64,000 nucleotides of DNA. Origin: VAZQ01 sp963817135. GTDB taxonomy: Bacteria; Pseudomonadota; Alphaproteobacteria; Rhizobiales; Xanthobacteraceae. The translations under genes were made by a program, and so were the position numbers. The notes below the pieces were generated by a model. It was not told the origin of the DNA, ran no database searches, and was given only the letters and a program-made list of their open reading frames with translations. Where the stretch lies: positions 62,001 through 126,000 of the forward strand of contig CAWFNG010000008.1 of NCBI GenBank assembly GCA_963817135.1. Reading direction: 5' to 3'. Shown one piece after another: positions 24,696 through 33,050 of the stretch (the first letter of the stretch is position 1; each line of letters starts with the position of its first letter).

Positions 24696-26587
24696 ATGTT
24701 GGGCTCAAGCAGCAGACCCAGATCGGGTGGGCGCCCTCGGCTCATACGGGAAACATCGGAATCACCGGTGACGATCGATGTTCCCATGCAAAAGCATGAA
24801 GTGCGATCGGAACCGTTTGCACCCTCGCCATTTTGTATGGCGGATGAGCGCGAACTCGTACGGATCGACCGCCTTAGGTGACGTTATCGACCGGTCGGTT
24901 CACGCAGCGCTGGCACGCTTTACACTGGGTCTGTCACCGGCCGCGCTTGCCGAGTCCTATCTGGATTGGGCTACGCATTTGGCCTCGTCGCCAGGAAAGC
25001 AAATGCAGTTGGTTCAAAAGGGCGTTCGGAAGTTCGCCCGTCTGGCACATTACGTAGGACAATGCGCGATGCGGGCTGCCACGGAAGCTTGCATCCAGCC
25101 GCTGCCGCAGGACCAGCGTTTCATGGGCGAAGCTTGGCAGCGATGGCCCTACAACGTGATCTATCAGAATTTTCTGTTGCAACAGCAGTGGTGGCACGTT
25201 GCCACGACGGATGTCCGCGGCGTGACGAAGCAGCACGAGAATGCCGTCAAGTTCGCGGCAAGGCAGATCCTTGACGTCTTCGCGCCATCTAACTTCTTGC
25301 TTACCAATCCCGAGCTGCAGCAGCGCACAGTTCAGCAAGGCGGGATGAATTTTCTGCGCGGTATGCAGAATTTCCTTGAGGACTGGCAGCGCGCCGGCGG
25401 CGGCAAGAAGCCGGCCGGTACCGAGGCGTTCCAAGTCGGTCGCGACGTCGCAGTCACGCCTGGCAAAGTCATCTACCGTAATCGCCTGATCGAGCTGATA
25501 CAGTACGCACCGGCAACCGACCAGGTTCAGCCCGAACCGATCTTGATCGTGCCGGCGTGGATCATGAAATACTATATCCTCGATCTGTCGCCGCAGAACT
25601 CGCTAGTGAAATACCCTCACCGAGCAGGGCTTCACTGTTTTCATGATCTCCTGGAAGAACCCGGAGCCTGAGGACCGGGACCTAGGCATGGCCGACTATC
25701 GAAAGCTCGGCGTGATGGCTGCACTGAACGCGGTTTCTGCCGTTGTGCCTGATCAGCTCGTCCACGCGGTTGGTTACTGCATCGGAGGGACCCTGCTTTC
25801 GATCGCAGCGGCCACGATGGCCCGGGAGGCCGACGAACGTCTTCGATCACTCACGCTGCTCGCAGCCCAGACTGACTTTCACGAAGCCGGCGAATTGATG
25901 CTGTTCATCAATGAAAGCGAAGTCGCGTTTCTCGAAGACATGATGTGGGAACAGGGATTTCTGGATGGGAGACAAATGGCCGGCGCGTTCCAAATCCTAC
26001 GCTCGAACGACCTTATCTGGTCTCGCAATCTGCACGAGTACCTGATGGGCGAACGAAGTCAGATGACTGATCTCATGGCATGGAACGCAGATGCCACGCG
26101 CATGCCCTACCGCATGCATTCCGAGTATCTCCGCGCCCTGTACCTCAACAACGATCTTGCGGAGGGCCGGTGTGATGTTGACGGGAAATCGATTGCCCTC
26201 ACTGACATCCGGGTGCCGATGTTCGTCATCGGAACGACGCGTGATCATGTCGCGCCCTGGCGTTCCGTTTACAAGATTCATCTCTTAGCCGATACCGAGG
26301 TCACGTTCCTGCTCACCAGCGGCGGCCATAATGCCGGCATTGTCTCAGAGCCCGGGCACAAGGGCCGCAGCTATCAGGTCATGACCACGAGTAGCACGGA
26401 TCGGTATACGGACCCCGACACGTGGATGGCTGTCGCACCGCGCAAAGAGGGTTCCTGGTGGCCTGAGTGGGTTACATGGCTCAACATGCACTCTGGTCAT
26501 CAGGTGCCCCCTCGCCCTATGGGCGCTCCCGCATCCGGATACCCGGCGATGGCGGACGCCCCGGGATCCTACGTGCTCCGGGAGTAA
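24696..26587 (+). CDS. phaC: Poly(3-hydroxyalkanoate) synthase, class I-like, with two frameshifts
   Basis: Polymerises hydroxyacyl-CoA into PHA granules. The gene spans three frames. An N-terminal frame starts at 24696 after AGAAGGA and reads PFAPSPFCMADERELVRIDR. A middle frame runs from about 24876 (GDVIDRSVHAALARFTLGLS) to 25613, with the PhaC block ILIVPAWIMKYYILDLSPQN then SLVKY. The last frame resumes LTEQGFTVFMISWKNP and carries the catalytic lipase-like box GYCIGGTLL (Cys nucleophile), the Asp in VIGTTRDHVAPW and the His in SGGHNAGIV. Removing one A near 24876 and one C from 25614-25616 restores one protein. All catalytic residues are present, so the breaks may be consensus errors. 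An FNR/FixK-like box lies upstream. Confidence 0.85.
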
Positions 26588-26887
26588 TTAACTCATCGGC
26601 GCCGGCTCGAAGCGTGACCGTTCATAACACTGGCCTAGCTAGACCAGCAGCCACCGTTTAGCCATGCAACTGCGTTGACGTTCCGCAGGGCTGTTGTTGG
26701 GGCGAGATTATATTGAGCGGCTGGTCGCTCGGGCGGGTGGGCACCCGCGCTTCCGACGTTGGTGGTGCGCGTTTCGGACTCTGCTCAGTGTCTAGGGCGC
26801 TGTGAACCGAGGTCGCAAACCCACTGACCGGGGCTCACCGCTTCGGGTAGGATGCGCATCTTGAGTGTGCAACCCTGAAAGGGGGCA
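26588..26887. other. 300-base gap, nothing recognised
   Basis: Between the PHA synthase stop and the multicopper oxidase start I see no frame with recognisable content, no FNR-like box and no strong terminator hairpin. The last bases before 26888 contain a GAAAGGGGGC that serves as Shine-Dalgarno for the oxidase. Confidence 0.4.
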
Positions 26888-28819
26888 ATGAGGATCCACC
26901 GTCGACTTTTCTTGGCCTACGTTGGCGGTACTGTACTGACCGCATTCGCTTTCGACAATTCTGGCAATGTACAGGCTGTCGCCGCCACGGTTCCGGATGG
27001 CACGCTCAACATCAGAAACGTGCCGAAATTCGTGACTGCCTTGTTCGTTCCGCCAGCGATGCCGCAGTCGGGTCCGAGCGCCTACGCCATCGCTGTACGA
27101 CAACTTTCCCAGCAGATACTGCCGCATCCCTTGCCAATGACGAAAGTGTGGGCCTACGGATCGACGACGGACGACGGCTCTTTTCATTCGCCCTCATGCA
27201 CGATCGAGGCGGTACGTAATACTCCCATAGAGGTGACGTGGATCAATGAATTGAAGGATGCGGACGGGCACTTTCTGCCGCATCTTTTCCCAGTCGATCC
27301 TACACTACATTGGGCCAATCCATCCGGGCCTCGGGACACACGCCCGACGTTTACACGTACTCCGGGCCCCTATACGGGACCAGTCCCCATCGTCACGCAC
27401 GTCCATGGGATGGAGGGCGTCGAGGACTGGAGTGATGGTTATGCGGAAGCGTGGTATTTGCCGGCCGCATCAAATATTCCGCCCGATTACGCGTCGGAGG
27501 GAACGTGGTACGATTTTTTCAGAACCAAATCGGGAGGCAGGGGCTGGTCTTTGGGGCAGGCGACCTACCGATATCCTAACACGCAGCGGCCTTCGACGTT
27601 ATGGTTCCACGACCACACCCTCGGCATCACGCGCCTCAATGTTTATGCCGGACCGGTTGGCTTTTATATCATTCGCAGTGATGCTGCGGGCGATCATCCG
27701 ACAGCAGCGGGCGCAAATGCAACTGCCGTCTTACCCAGCGGGGACTATGAGATCCCCCTTGCCATCCAAGACCGCTCGTTCAATGCGGACGGGTCGCTCT
27801 TTTATCCTGACTCGCGGAGGCTCTTCGATCGTTTCGCTGGGCCCTATATTCCTGACAGCAACGTGTCGCCGATCTGGGTTCCTGAGTTCTTTGGCAATTG
27901 CTTGGTGGTGAACGGCAGGACTTGGCCATACCATTTGGTCGAGCCGCGGCGTTATCGCTTGCGCATCCTGAACGGCTGCAATTCACGCTTTCTCGTTCTC
28001 AAGTTCAGCGATCCGAGAGTCGACATATGGCAAATCGGCACGGAGGCCGGATATCTGCACGCGCCGGCGAAGCTGACGCAGCTCCTGTTGGCCCCGGCGG
28101 AAAGGGCGGACATCATTGTCGATTTTGCAAAGGCCAGGTTTGGCGAGAATATATCGCTGCAAAACCTCGGCCCCGATGGCCCGTATCAGGCAGACAGTAT
28201 CGGGAACCCGGCCGATCCACGAACGACCGGCCAAGTCATGCAGTTTCGCCTCAGTCGAAAGCTCGCGAGCCCTGATACGACGACCCATCCTTCTCAGCTA
28301 GCAATGCCGAGCATCGTCCCATTGGAGGGCGGGACGGAGCGACGACTCGCCCTGCTGGAAACAATGACGGTGACCCCTGCAGGGCAAGAGCTTCCGGGCG
28401 ATATGGCCCTCGGCACGGTTGAGCTTGCCGCCGGTCTGCCGAAAGGCATCACGGCCGTTAAGTGGCATGAAGCGGTCAGCGAAAATCCGTCCCCCGACGA
28501 TGTCGAAGTTTGGGCGATCTATAACTTGACCCCCGATGCCCACCCCATGCACATCCACGAGGTCTTTTTCCAAGTCGTGGACCGGCAGAGATTCGACGCA
28601 AAGTCCGGCTCGCTGGCGGGCACAAAACGGCCGCCGCGACCGGAAGAAAACGGCTGGAAGGATACCGTCATCGCGTACCCCGGTGAGGTCACGCGGATCC
28701 GAATGAAATTCGCCACGGCGGGCCAATTCACTTGGCACTGTCACATTGTCGAGCACGAGGATAACGAGATGATGAGACCATATCGGATTGGTCCATTGCA
28801 ACCCGGGCAGCCCGTATAA
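26888..28819 (+). CDS. Multicopper oxidase (CotA / bilirubin-oxidase-like)
   Basis: A 643-residue exported oxidase that would couple one-electron oxidation of a phenol or metal to reduction of O2 to water. A signal-type N-terminus (RRLFLAYVGGTVLTAFAF) precedes three cupredoxin domains. All four copper motifs are present: THVHGMEG, WFHDHTLG, AHPMHIHEVFFQV and WHCHIVEHEDNEMMRP, the last giving the type 1 Cys, His and Met ligands. The layout and length match spore-coat laccase/bilirubin oxidase relatives more than CueO, and no Met-rich loop is seen. It stands alone in the island, and its substrate is unknown. Confidence 0.93.
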   Translation: MRIHRRLFLAYVGGTVLTAFAFDNSGNVQAVAATVPDGTLNIRNVPKFVTALFVPPAMPQSGPSAYAIAVRQLSQQILPHPLPMTKVWAYGSTTDDGSFHSPSCTIEAVRNTPIEVTWINELKDADGHFLPHLFPVDPTLHWANPSGPRDTRPTFTRTPGPYTGPVPIVTHVHGMEGVEDWSDGYAEAWYLPAASNIPPDYASEGTWYDFFRTKSGGRGWSLGQATYRYPNTQRPSTLWFHDHTLGITRLNVYAGPVGFYIIRSDAAGDHPTAAGANATAVLPSGDYEIPLAIQDRSFNADGSLFYPDSRRLFDRFAGPYIPDSNVSPIWVPEFFGNCLVVNGRTWPYHLVEPRRYRLRILNGCNSRFLVLKFSDPRVDIWQIGTEAGYLHAPAKLTQLLLAPAERADIIVDFAKARFGENISLQNLGPDGPYQADSIGNPADPRTTGQVMQFRLSRKLASPDTTTHPSQLAMPSIVPLEGGTERRLALLETMTVTPAGQELPGDMALGTVELAAGLPKGITAVKWHEAVSENPSPDDVEVWAIYNLTPDAHPMHIHEVFFQVVDRQRFDAKSGSLAGTKRPPRPEENGWKDTVIAYPGEVTRIRMKFATAGQFTWHCHIVEHEDNEMMRPYRIGPLQPGQPV

Positions 28820-28888
28820 CAGAGCCGAATCTGAAGTGTTGATGCTTCCCCGTTCGACTGTTGTTCTGCATCACTGGCTCTTAAGGCC

Positions 28889-29003
28889 ATGACGAACTCC
28901 ATTTATGGGATCGCCGTCATGCTGGTCATGGGCGTGCTCAACTGGATCATGGAAGAAATTGGCTTCCCGATCGCGCTGGCAATCCCTGGTCTCATACTTG
29001 GCG
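28889..29003 (+). pseudogene. tctA C-terminal remnant
   Basis: NSIYGIAVMLVMGVLNWIME then EIGFPIALAIPGLILGE matches the last two helices of TctA-type permeases, where VMLVFGVxGxxMxxxGFPxAPxxLGLILGP is standard. The frame has no family sequence before or after. It is the tail of a lost permease gene, comparable with the tctC tails at 5.7 and 6.5 kb. Confidence 0.7.
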
Positions 29004-29368
29004 AATTTGGACCGGAATTTCAGACTTCGACATCAAATCAGACGGGGCGATCCTTGCCTTCCTTCGAACGGCCGATTCCAGGTGTTCTCGGTGTGACTAC
29101 ATTGCTCCTTTGGACAACTATGCTCTGCCGCGGCATCAAACCGGCCGTCCCAGCATGGCGTTACCTGCCACTACATCGTCAACGATTTTTGCGGAATGAC
29201 GCCTTCAGCACCAGAACCTGTAACCCGTATTCGGCGTTACCGCCGCCTCACACAACACTCGCTTCCAGGCGGCTTGCTAGGCCTTACCTGGGCCGGACTT
29301 CCACCGACTGGACCGCACCAGCTTGCGGCTGGCGCACCTATTCGATCACCTCGTCGGCGAGCGCCGGG
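29004..29368. other. Gap of about 365 bases without a gene
   Basis: The sequence between the tctA tail and the end of the DUF4010 gene has no frame with recognisable motifs on either strand. Part of it (29190-29370) has the look of degraded repeat DNA, but I could not match it to another copy in the window. Confidence 0.4.
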
Positions 29369-30682
29369 TCATAGGGGTGCAATAGCGAATGTCACCCATA
29401 AAGCGGCAGCGCCGGCAATAAAGCAGCATAGCGCCATGACCGTTATCTCGATGGCAAAACGGCCACGGTCAATGACACCGCCGATCGCAATCTTGCTGAC
29501 CGTGTTGGTGGCAACAGCGGTTAAAACAGCGATCGCCGCCTCACGATTGTCAAGCGGATGGGGTGCGAGCTTCGCGACCGCTATGGTAACCGCATCAGCA
29601 TCCGCAATTCCCGCGATTGCCGCACCGACAATGGCGCCCGTTCCGCCGAGCGACTCGCCCACGATCCGCCCGACCAAGATCACCACGCCAAGAAAAAGCG
29701 CAAAACCGACGACGGACCAGAAGGCAAATGGATTGCGAAATTTGAAGTTTTTACCCTGCAACTCATCTTGGCGGTGCCAATAATCGGCAATCGAGGCATA
29801 GACCGTGGAAGCAGCGGCCGCAGCGAGCAGCGGTGGCGCCACCAAGGTGAGAAGCCCCGAATTAATCACAAAAATGATTGCGCAGACCCGAACGAACATG
29901 ACCGCACTGGCCACGCCTACGCCGGCAGCAAGCAGGCGCGGCGAACCTTCACGCGATGCCGCGCGGTGCGCATTGGTGACAGTAACAGCGGTCGAAGATA
30001 CCAATCCACCGGCAGCGCCCGCGAGTAAAACCCCATGGCTGGCGCCGAAGTATTTCACTGCGGCATAACCCACAAACGAAGCGGCCGCGAGCACAATGGC
30101 AATGGCCCAAACTTCGCGCGGGTTGACGCCGTCGAACGGTCCGATTTGGTCGTTAGGTACAATCGGGAGTGCGATAAAAGTCATTGCCAACAGCACGAGC
30201 GCCGACCGCAATTCTGGCCAAGTTATATTCTCAACCCAGCCATGGATTGGCTCGCGCAGCGCTAGAATGATGGTCGCGGTCACGGCCAGCGCCGCGGCTA
30301 AACGCGTGTCGCCCATCACGGAATAGGCGCCAAGTGTAAACGCCAGCATCGCTGCAACCCAGGTGGTTGCCGAGAAATCCTTCTCGGCTCGATTCTCCTC
30401 CAGGCAGAACGCCGCCATCGCGATGCTATAGCTGGTAACGCCTAAACCGATTGCGATGCCCCCGCCCGCGCCGCCAAGCGACTGACCAATCGCCCCAATC
30501 ACGCCGCCTAGCATGCCCGAGATCGCAAACGTGCGAATACCGGCGGCTCGCCCGCCTGGCCGCTCGTCACGCGCCCGCCAGCCGCGCTCCAGCCCGAACA
30601 GAAGTCCGACGCCCAGCGCCAAAGCCAATCGCGAAATCAACTGCCGGAAATCCATCGCCTCGTGCGTATCCATACGGCGCAA
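29369..30682 (-). CDS. MgtC/SapB-type membrane protein with DUF4010
   Basis: Up to 437 residues (or from the Met at 30655, MDFRQLISRLALALG). The N-terminal MgtC/SapB domain reads LALGVGLLFGLERGWRARDE and RTFAISGMLGGVIGAIGQSL. The C-terminal DUF4010 half has GLVSSTAVTVTNAHRA and AGIADADAVTIAVAKLA. About 12-13 helices are expected. MgtC relatives affect magnesium homeostasis and ATP synthase, but the long DUF4010 form has no assigned function that I know of. It is transcribed away from the VIT-type transporter, with an FNR/FixK-like box in the shared upstream region. Confidence 0.87.
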   Translation of the reverse strand: MRRMDTHEAMDFRQLISRLALALGVGLLFGLERGWRARDERPGGRAAGIRTFAISGMLGGVIGAIGQSLGGAGGGIAIGLGVTSYSIAMAAFCLEENRAEKDFSATTWVAAMLAFTLGAYSVMGDTRLAAALAVTATIILALREPIHGWVENITWPELRSALVLLAMTFIALPIVPNDQIGPFDGVNPREVWAIAIVLAAASFVGYAAVKYFGASHGVLLAGAAGGLVSSTAVTVTNAHRAASREGSPRLLAAGVGVASAVMFVRVCAIIFVINSGLLTLVAPPLLAAAAASTVYASIADYWHRQDELQGKNFKFRNPFAFWSVVGFALFLGVVILVGRIVGESLGGTGAIVGAAIAGIADADAVTIAVAKLAPHPLDNREAAIAVLTAVATNTVSKIAIGGVIDRGRFAIEITVMALCCFIAGAAALWVTFAIAPL

Positions 30683-30795
30683 ATACAGGATAGCTATGAT
30701 GCTATTCTAGCGAGTTCATGCTCTCGTCTAGGCAGTGATAGCCAGTGCACTTTTCTGTTGCTCTTCGAATTTTCGGCAACGCATGGACGCCAAAC

Positions 30796-30809
30796 TTGAT
30801 CCAGATCAA
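30796..30809. promoter_or_regulatory. FNR/FixK-type box (perfect consensus)
   Basis: TTGAT-CCAG-ATCAA matches the consensus fully. It lies between divergent genes: about 48 bases before the small secreted protein start at 30857, and about 115-140 before the DUF4010 gene start on the other strand. Confidence 0.65.
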
Positions 30810-30856
30810 TTGCCATCGGCCCGAGGGGCTTAACTTTTGACTAACGGGGAACTTCA

Positions 30857-31114
30857 GTGTTGAGACGATATAACGGCGCGGCATTGATCGCGCTGTATTC
30901 CTTCCTGGCTCAGTCAAGCGCAACACTGCTTGCGCAAGCGCCACCGCCACAAGAGCAACCGTCGGTGCCGCCAGAAATCCGAGCGACTATTATTCGGACT
31001 ATCGGAGCCATACCTGAAACCGTGGAGATCGTGGTAGCCGGCAATATCATAACCGGGTTGCGTATCGATTTTCGAAAGGCGCCAACCGGAGCGTCCGTAT
31101 TCCACAAGACCTGA
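30857..31114 (+). CDS. Small secreted protein, unknown function
   Basis: An 85-residue product starting at GTG 30857 after AACGGGGAAC. The signal peptide runs through ALIALYSFLAQSSATLLAQA and would be cut after AQA. The mature part is Pro-rich at first (PPPQEQPSVPPEIRATI), then TVEIVVAGNIITGLRIDFRK. I do not recognise the family. It sits directly under a perfect FNR/FixK-like box and 55 bases before the VIT-type transporter, so the two are probably co-expressed. Confidence 0.55.
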   Translation: MLRRYNGAALIALYSFLAQSSATLLAQAPPPQEQPSVPPEIRATIIRTIGAIPETVEIVVAGNIITGLRIDFRKAPTGASVFHKT

Positions 31115-31169
31115 AAGAGGTGCCTATCGCGTGTGGCTCCTCAGTTCGAGAGCCGAGGAGAGTCGGTGC

Positions 31170-31865
31170 ATGCCAGCAACACCCCATGTAGAGAAGCATT
31201 TCACTGCAACAGAAACCGTAAGGGATGTTGTCATCGGCATGGCGGACGGACTTACTGTTCCGTTTGCTTTGGCAGCGGGCCTAGCTGCTGCCGTTTCCAC
31301 CACAAAAATCATCGTAACCGCTGGTCTGGCTGAAATCGTGGCCGGTGCGATTGCAATGGGCTTGGGAGGATATCTTGCCGCGCGGACCGACGCCGAACAT
31401 TACGGCTCAGAGCGCGCGCGCGAAAATTGGGAAATTGATAACCTCCGCGACAAGGAGGTCCAGGAGGTCACAGAAATATTTCACGGCTACGGTTTGAAGG
31501 GCAACGAGTTAAATACTATGGTCACGGCGATAACCTCCGACCGCCAGCGGTGGTTGGACTTTATGATGCGCTTTGAGCTTGGCTTGGAGCAGCCCGATCC
31601 GAAGCGCGCACCAATCAGTGCTGGCACCATCGCCGCCTCCTATTTCATTGGCGGGCTTATTCCTCTTGCACCCTACATTATGATGTCGAGTATTCCCGAA
31701 GCTTTCGCAGCCTCCGTGGGATTTACAGCTGTCGCCCTAATAATTTTCGGTGGCATAAAGGGGCATTTCACTGGCATCAACAAAGCCAAATCGGCTGGGC
31801 AGACCCTGCTTGTTGGTGGACTTGCTGCTGCGGCAGCCTACGGCTTAGCGCATACATTCGGCTAA
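31170..31865 (+). CDS. VIT1/CCC1-family metal transporter
   Basis: A 231-residue membrane protein of the vacuolar iron transporter family, expected to move Fe2+ or Mn2+ out of the cytoplasm. The first helix motif RDVVIGMADGLTVPFALAAG carries the metal-path Asp, followed by EIVAGAIAMGLGGYLAARTD. A soluble metal-binding insertion (EVQEVTEIFHGYGLKGNEL) and three further helices ending LAAAAAYGLAHTFG complete it. The start at 31170 (MPATPHVEKHFTATE) has GAGGAG upstream. It is probably in one transcript with the small secreted protein under an FNR-like box. Confidence 0.9.
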   Translation: MPATPHVEKHFTATETVRDVVIGMADGLTVPFALAAGLAAAVSTTKIIVTAGLAEIVAGAIAMGLGGYLAARTDAEHYGSERARENWEIDNLRDKEVQEVTEIFHGYGLKGNELNTMVTAITSDRQRWLDFMMRFELGLEQPDPKRAPISAGTIAASYFIGGLIPLAPYIMMSSIPEAFAASVGFTAVALIIFGGIKGHFTGINKAKSAGQTLLVGGLAAAAAYGLAHTFG

Positions 31866-32052
31866 TTTGCCTATTAGCCGGGGCATAATCGGGATATCCG
31901 CTGTGGGTCTTGGCTGTGTAAAACGCAGCGACGCGCAATGACGATAGTATAAAGCGTTTCTCCAAATCGCATTCAAGAGCGCGAGAGTACCCGGCAACGT
32001 CTGATCTGGATCGCCTCGCGAACTGTGGCATCAAATTCAACCGAAACGACGG

Positions 32053-32535
32053 GTGATGTCATTATATGCCTTGCCTTCATTCTGCTGCTCTCACCCACCC
32101 CAATGCCCACGCGACGACAATGGTTACGATGTCACCGCGCGGGACTTGACCCCCGCATCTCCTCCGCACCAGTGTCTAACTGCTGGATCAGAACACCGGG
32201 ACGGCTTAACGGACCTAAGACGCGGGTTTTTTCGGATTTGGTTGGTTATTGCTCTCCTATGGATCATTGGCGGCGTTTGGATATTGCAGGGTGATCTGCA
32301 AGCCAGGTGTCACGCCCCCGAAATACCTGCGAGTGCAATGACTGACCTCGAATTGAATTGTGCCCTTTATGATGCCGAGCCGACCGCATCGCATCTTGAG
32401 TACCTGAAACAAGCGAAGTGGGAGGCACGGACAAGAGCGGCCGAGTGGATAATTCTCCCGCCATTGGGGTTGTTGCTTTTCGGCTGGCTCGTTGCGTGGA
32501 TCGGACAAGGCTTTCAATCGACACAACCAAAGTAG
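32053..32535 (+). CDS. Small two-helix membrane protein, start uncertain
   Basis: The convincing part is the last 105 residues: LRRGFFRIWLVIALLWIIGG and AEWIILPPLGLLLFGWLVAW are two membrane helices around a hydrophilic loop. Such proteins (a basic L-R-R-G-FF-R before helix 1) are common short hypotheticals in Bradyrhizobium-like genomes. The preceding 55 residues from 32053 are Cys/Pro-rich and look non-coding; the native start seems lost or lies near 32200 at an unusual codon. It may be a 5'-damaged gene. Confidence 0.45.
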   Translation: MMSLYALPSFCCSHPPQCPRDDNGYDVTARDLTPASPPHQCLTAGSEHRDGLTDLRRGFFRIWLVIALLWIIGGVWILQGDLQARCHAPEIPASAMTDLELNCALYDAEPTASHLEYLKQAKWEARTRAAEWIILPPLGLLLFGWLVAWIGQGFQSTQPK

Positions 32536-32599
32536 GCTCTCGGGAACACGCCTTCCGCATCAACGCGCTCGCCGGTTGTCATCTCACAAACGTTCTGGA

Positions 32600-32779
32600 T
32601 CATTGCTTGGCGCCGATTACCTGCGGGATCTTGCGCGTACCAAGATCCCATACTTCCTTCCCTTGTTCGTAATGATATGGCAGCACGCTGCCGAAGGCAT
32701 CTCGGGTCTGGGCGAATGCCGGTGATGCGATGCTCATTCCGGCTAATGCGGCAATGAGGACGATCTTTGACTTGCTCAT
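32600..32779 (-). CDS. 59-residue secreted protein
   Basis: ATG at 32779 with AAGGA about nine bases upstream. The signal peptide MSKSKIVLIAALAGMSIASP ends at AFAQ. The mature 35 residues (TRDAFGSVLPYHYEQGKEVW) have no Cys. It is a small periplasmic or secreted protein of unknown role. Signal peptide and Shine-Dalgarno make it credible. Confidence 0.65.
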   Translation of the reverse strand: MSKSKIVLIAALAGMSIASPAFAQTRDAFGSVLPYHYEQGKEVWDLGTRKIPQVIGAKQ

Positions 32780-32834
32780 GATGGTCGTTCCTTAAGATGT
32801 TGGATGACCATGATGTGCGTAACGTCGCTTGTTA

Positions 32835-32880
32835 CGGCCAGTAAAGAGCGCCAAACCGGCGCTAAACCCTGCAAAGCAGG
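32835..32880. repeat. 46-bp direct repeat, copy 1 (partner at 38854-38899)
   Basis: cggccagtaaagNgcgcc..., ending ctgcaaagcagg, matches 38854-38899 with two differences. It contains internal palindromes (gcgccaaaccggcgc; cctgcaaagcagg). The two copies bracket about 6 kb containing the amidohydrolase and the broken sigma factor and regulator genes. Confidence 0.8.
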
Positions 32881-33050
32881 CAAGCTGCAAAGCGCTGATG
32901 AGAGGCAAAACCGGGGGAGGAGATCCCCGTAGTCGATCAGGTTGCTCGCAACTTCCATGGGCCGTCCGCTATGGCACACTTCCGAAATGATCTTGTGACT
33001 CTGACAATCATGTGCGTGCTTCCTCGCAAATCCGCGCGTGGCATGCGCTC

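Noticed and set aside
27232..27252. FNR-like site gTGACGTGGATCAA inside the multicopper oxidase gene
   Set aside because: It has a mismatch in the first half-site and lies within coding sequence with no start downstream.
32125..32200. tRNA-like stretch (gcgcgggacttgacccccgcatctcctccgc-type)
   Set aside because: A T-arm-like stem can be drawn on the minus strand, but the loop has the wrong size and no anticodon arm or acceptor stem pairs. It is at most a decayed relic.
18000..33000. Integrase or transposase for the accessory region
   Set aside because: I looked for tyrosine recombinase and DDE motifs in all main frames and saw none. The island call rests on tRNA position, fragments and composition only.
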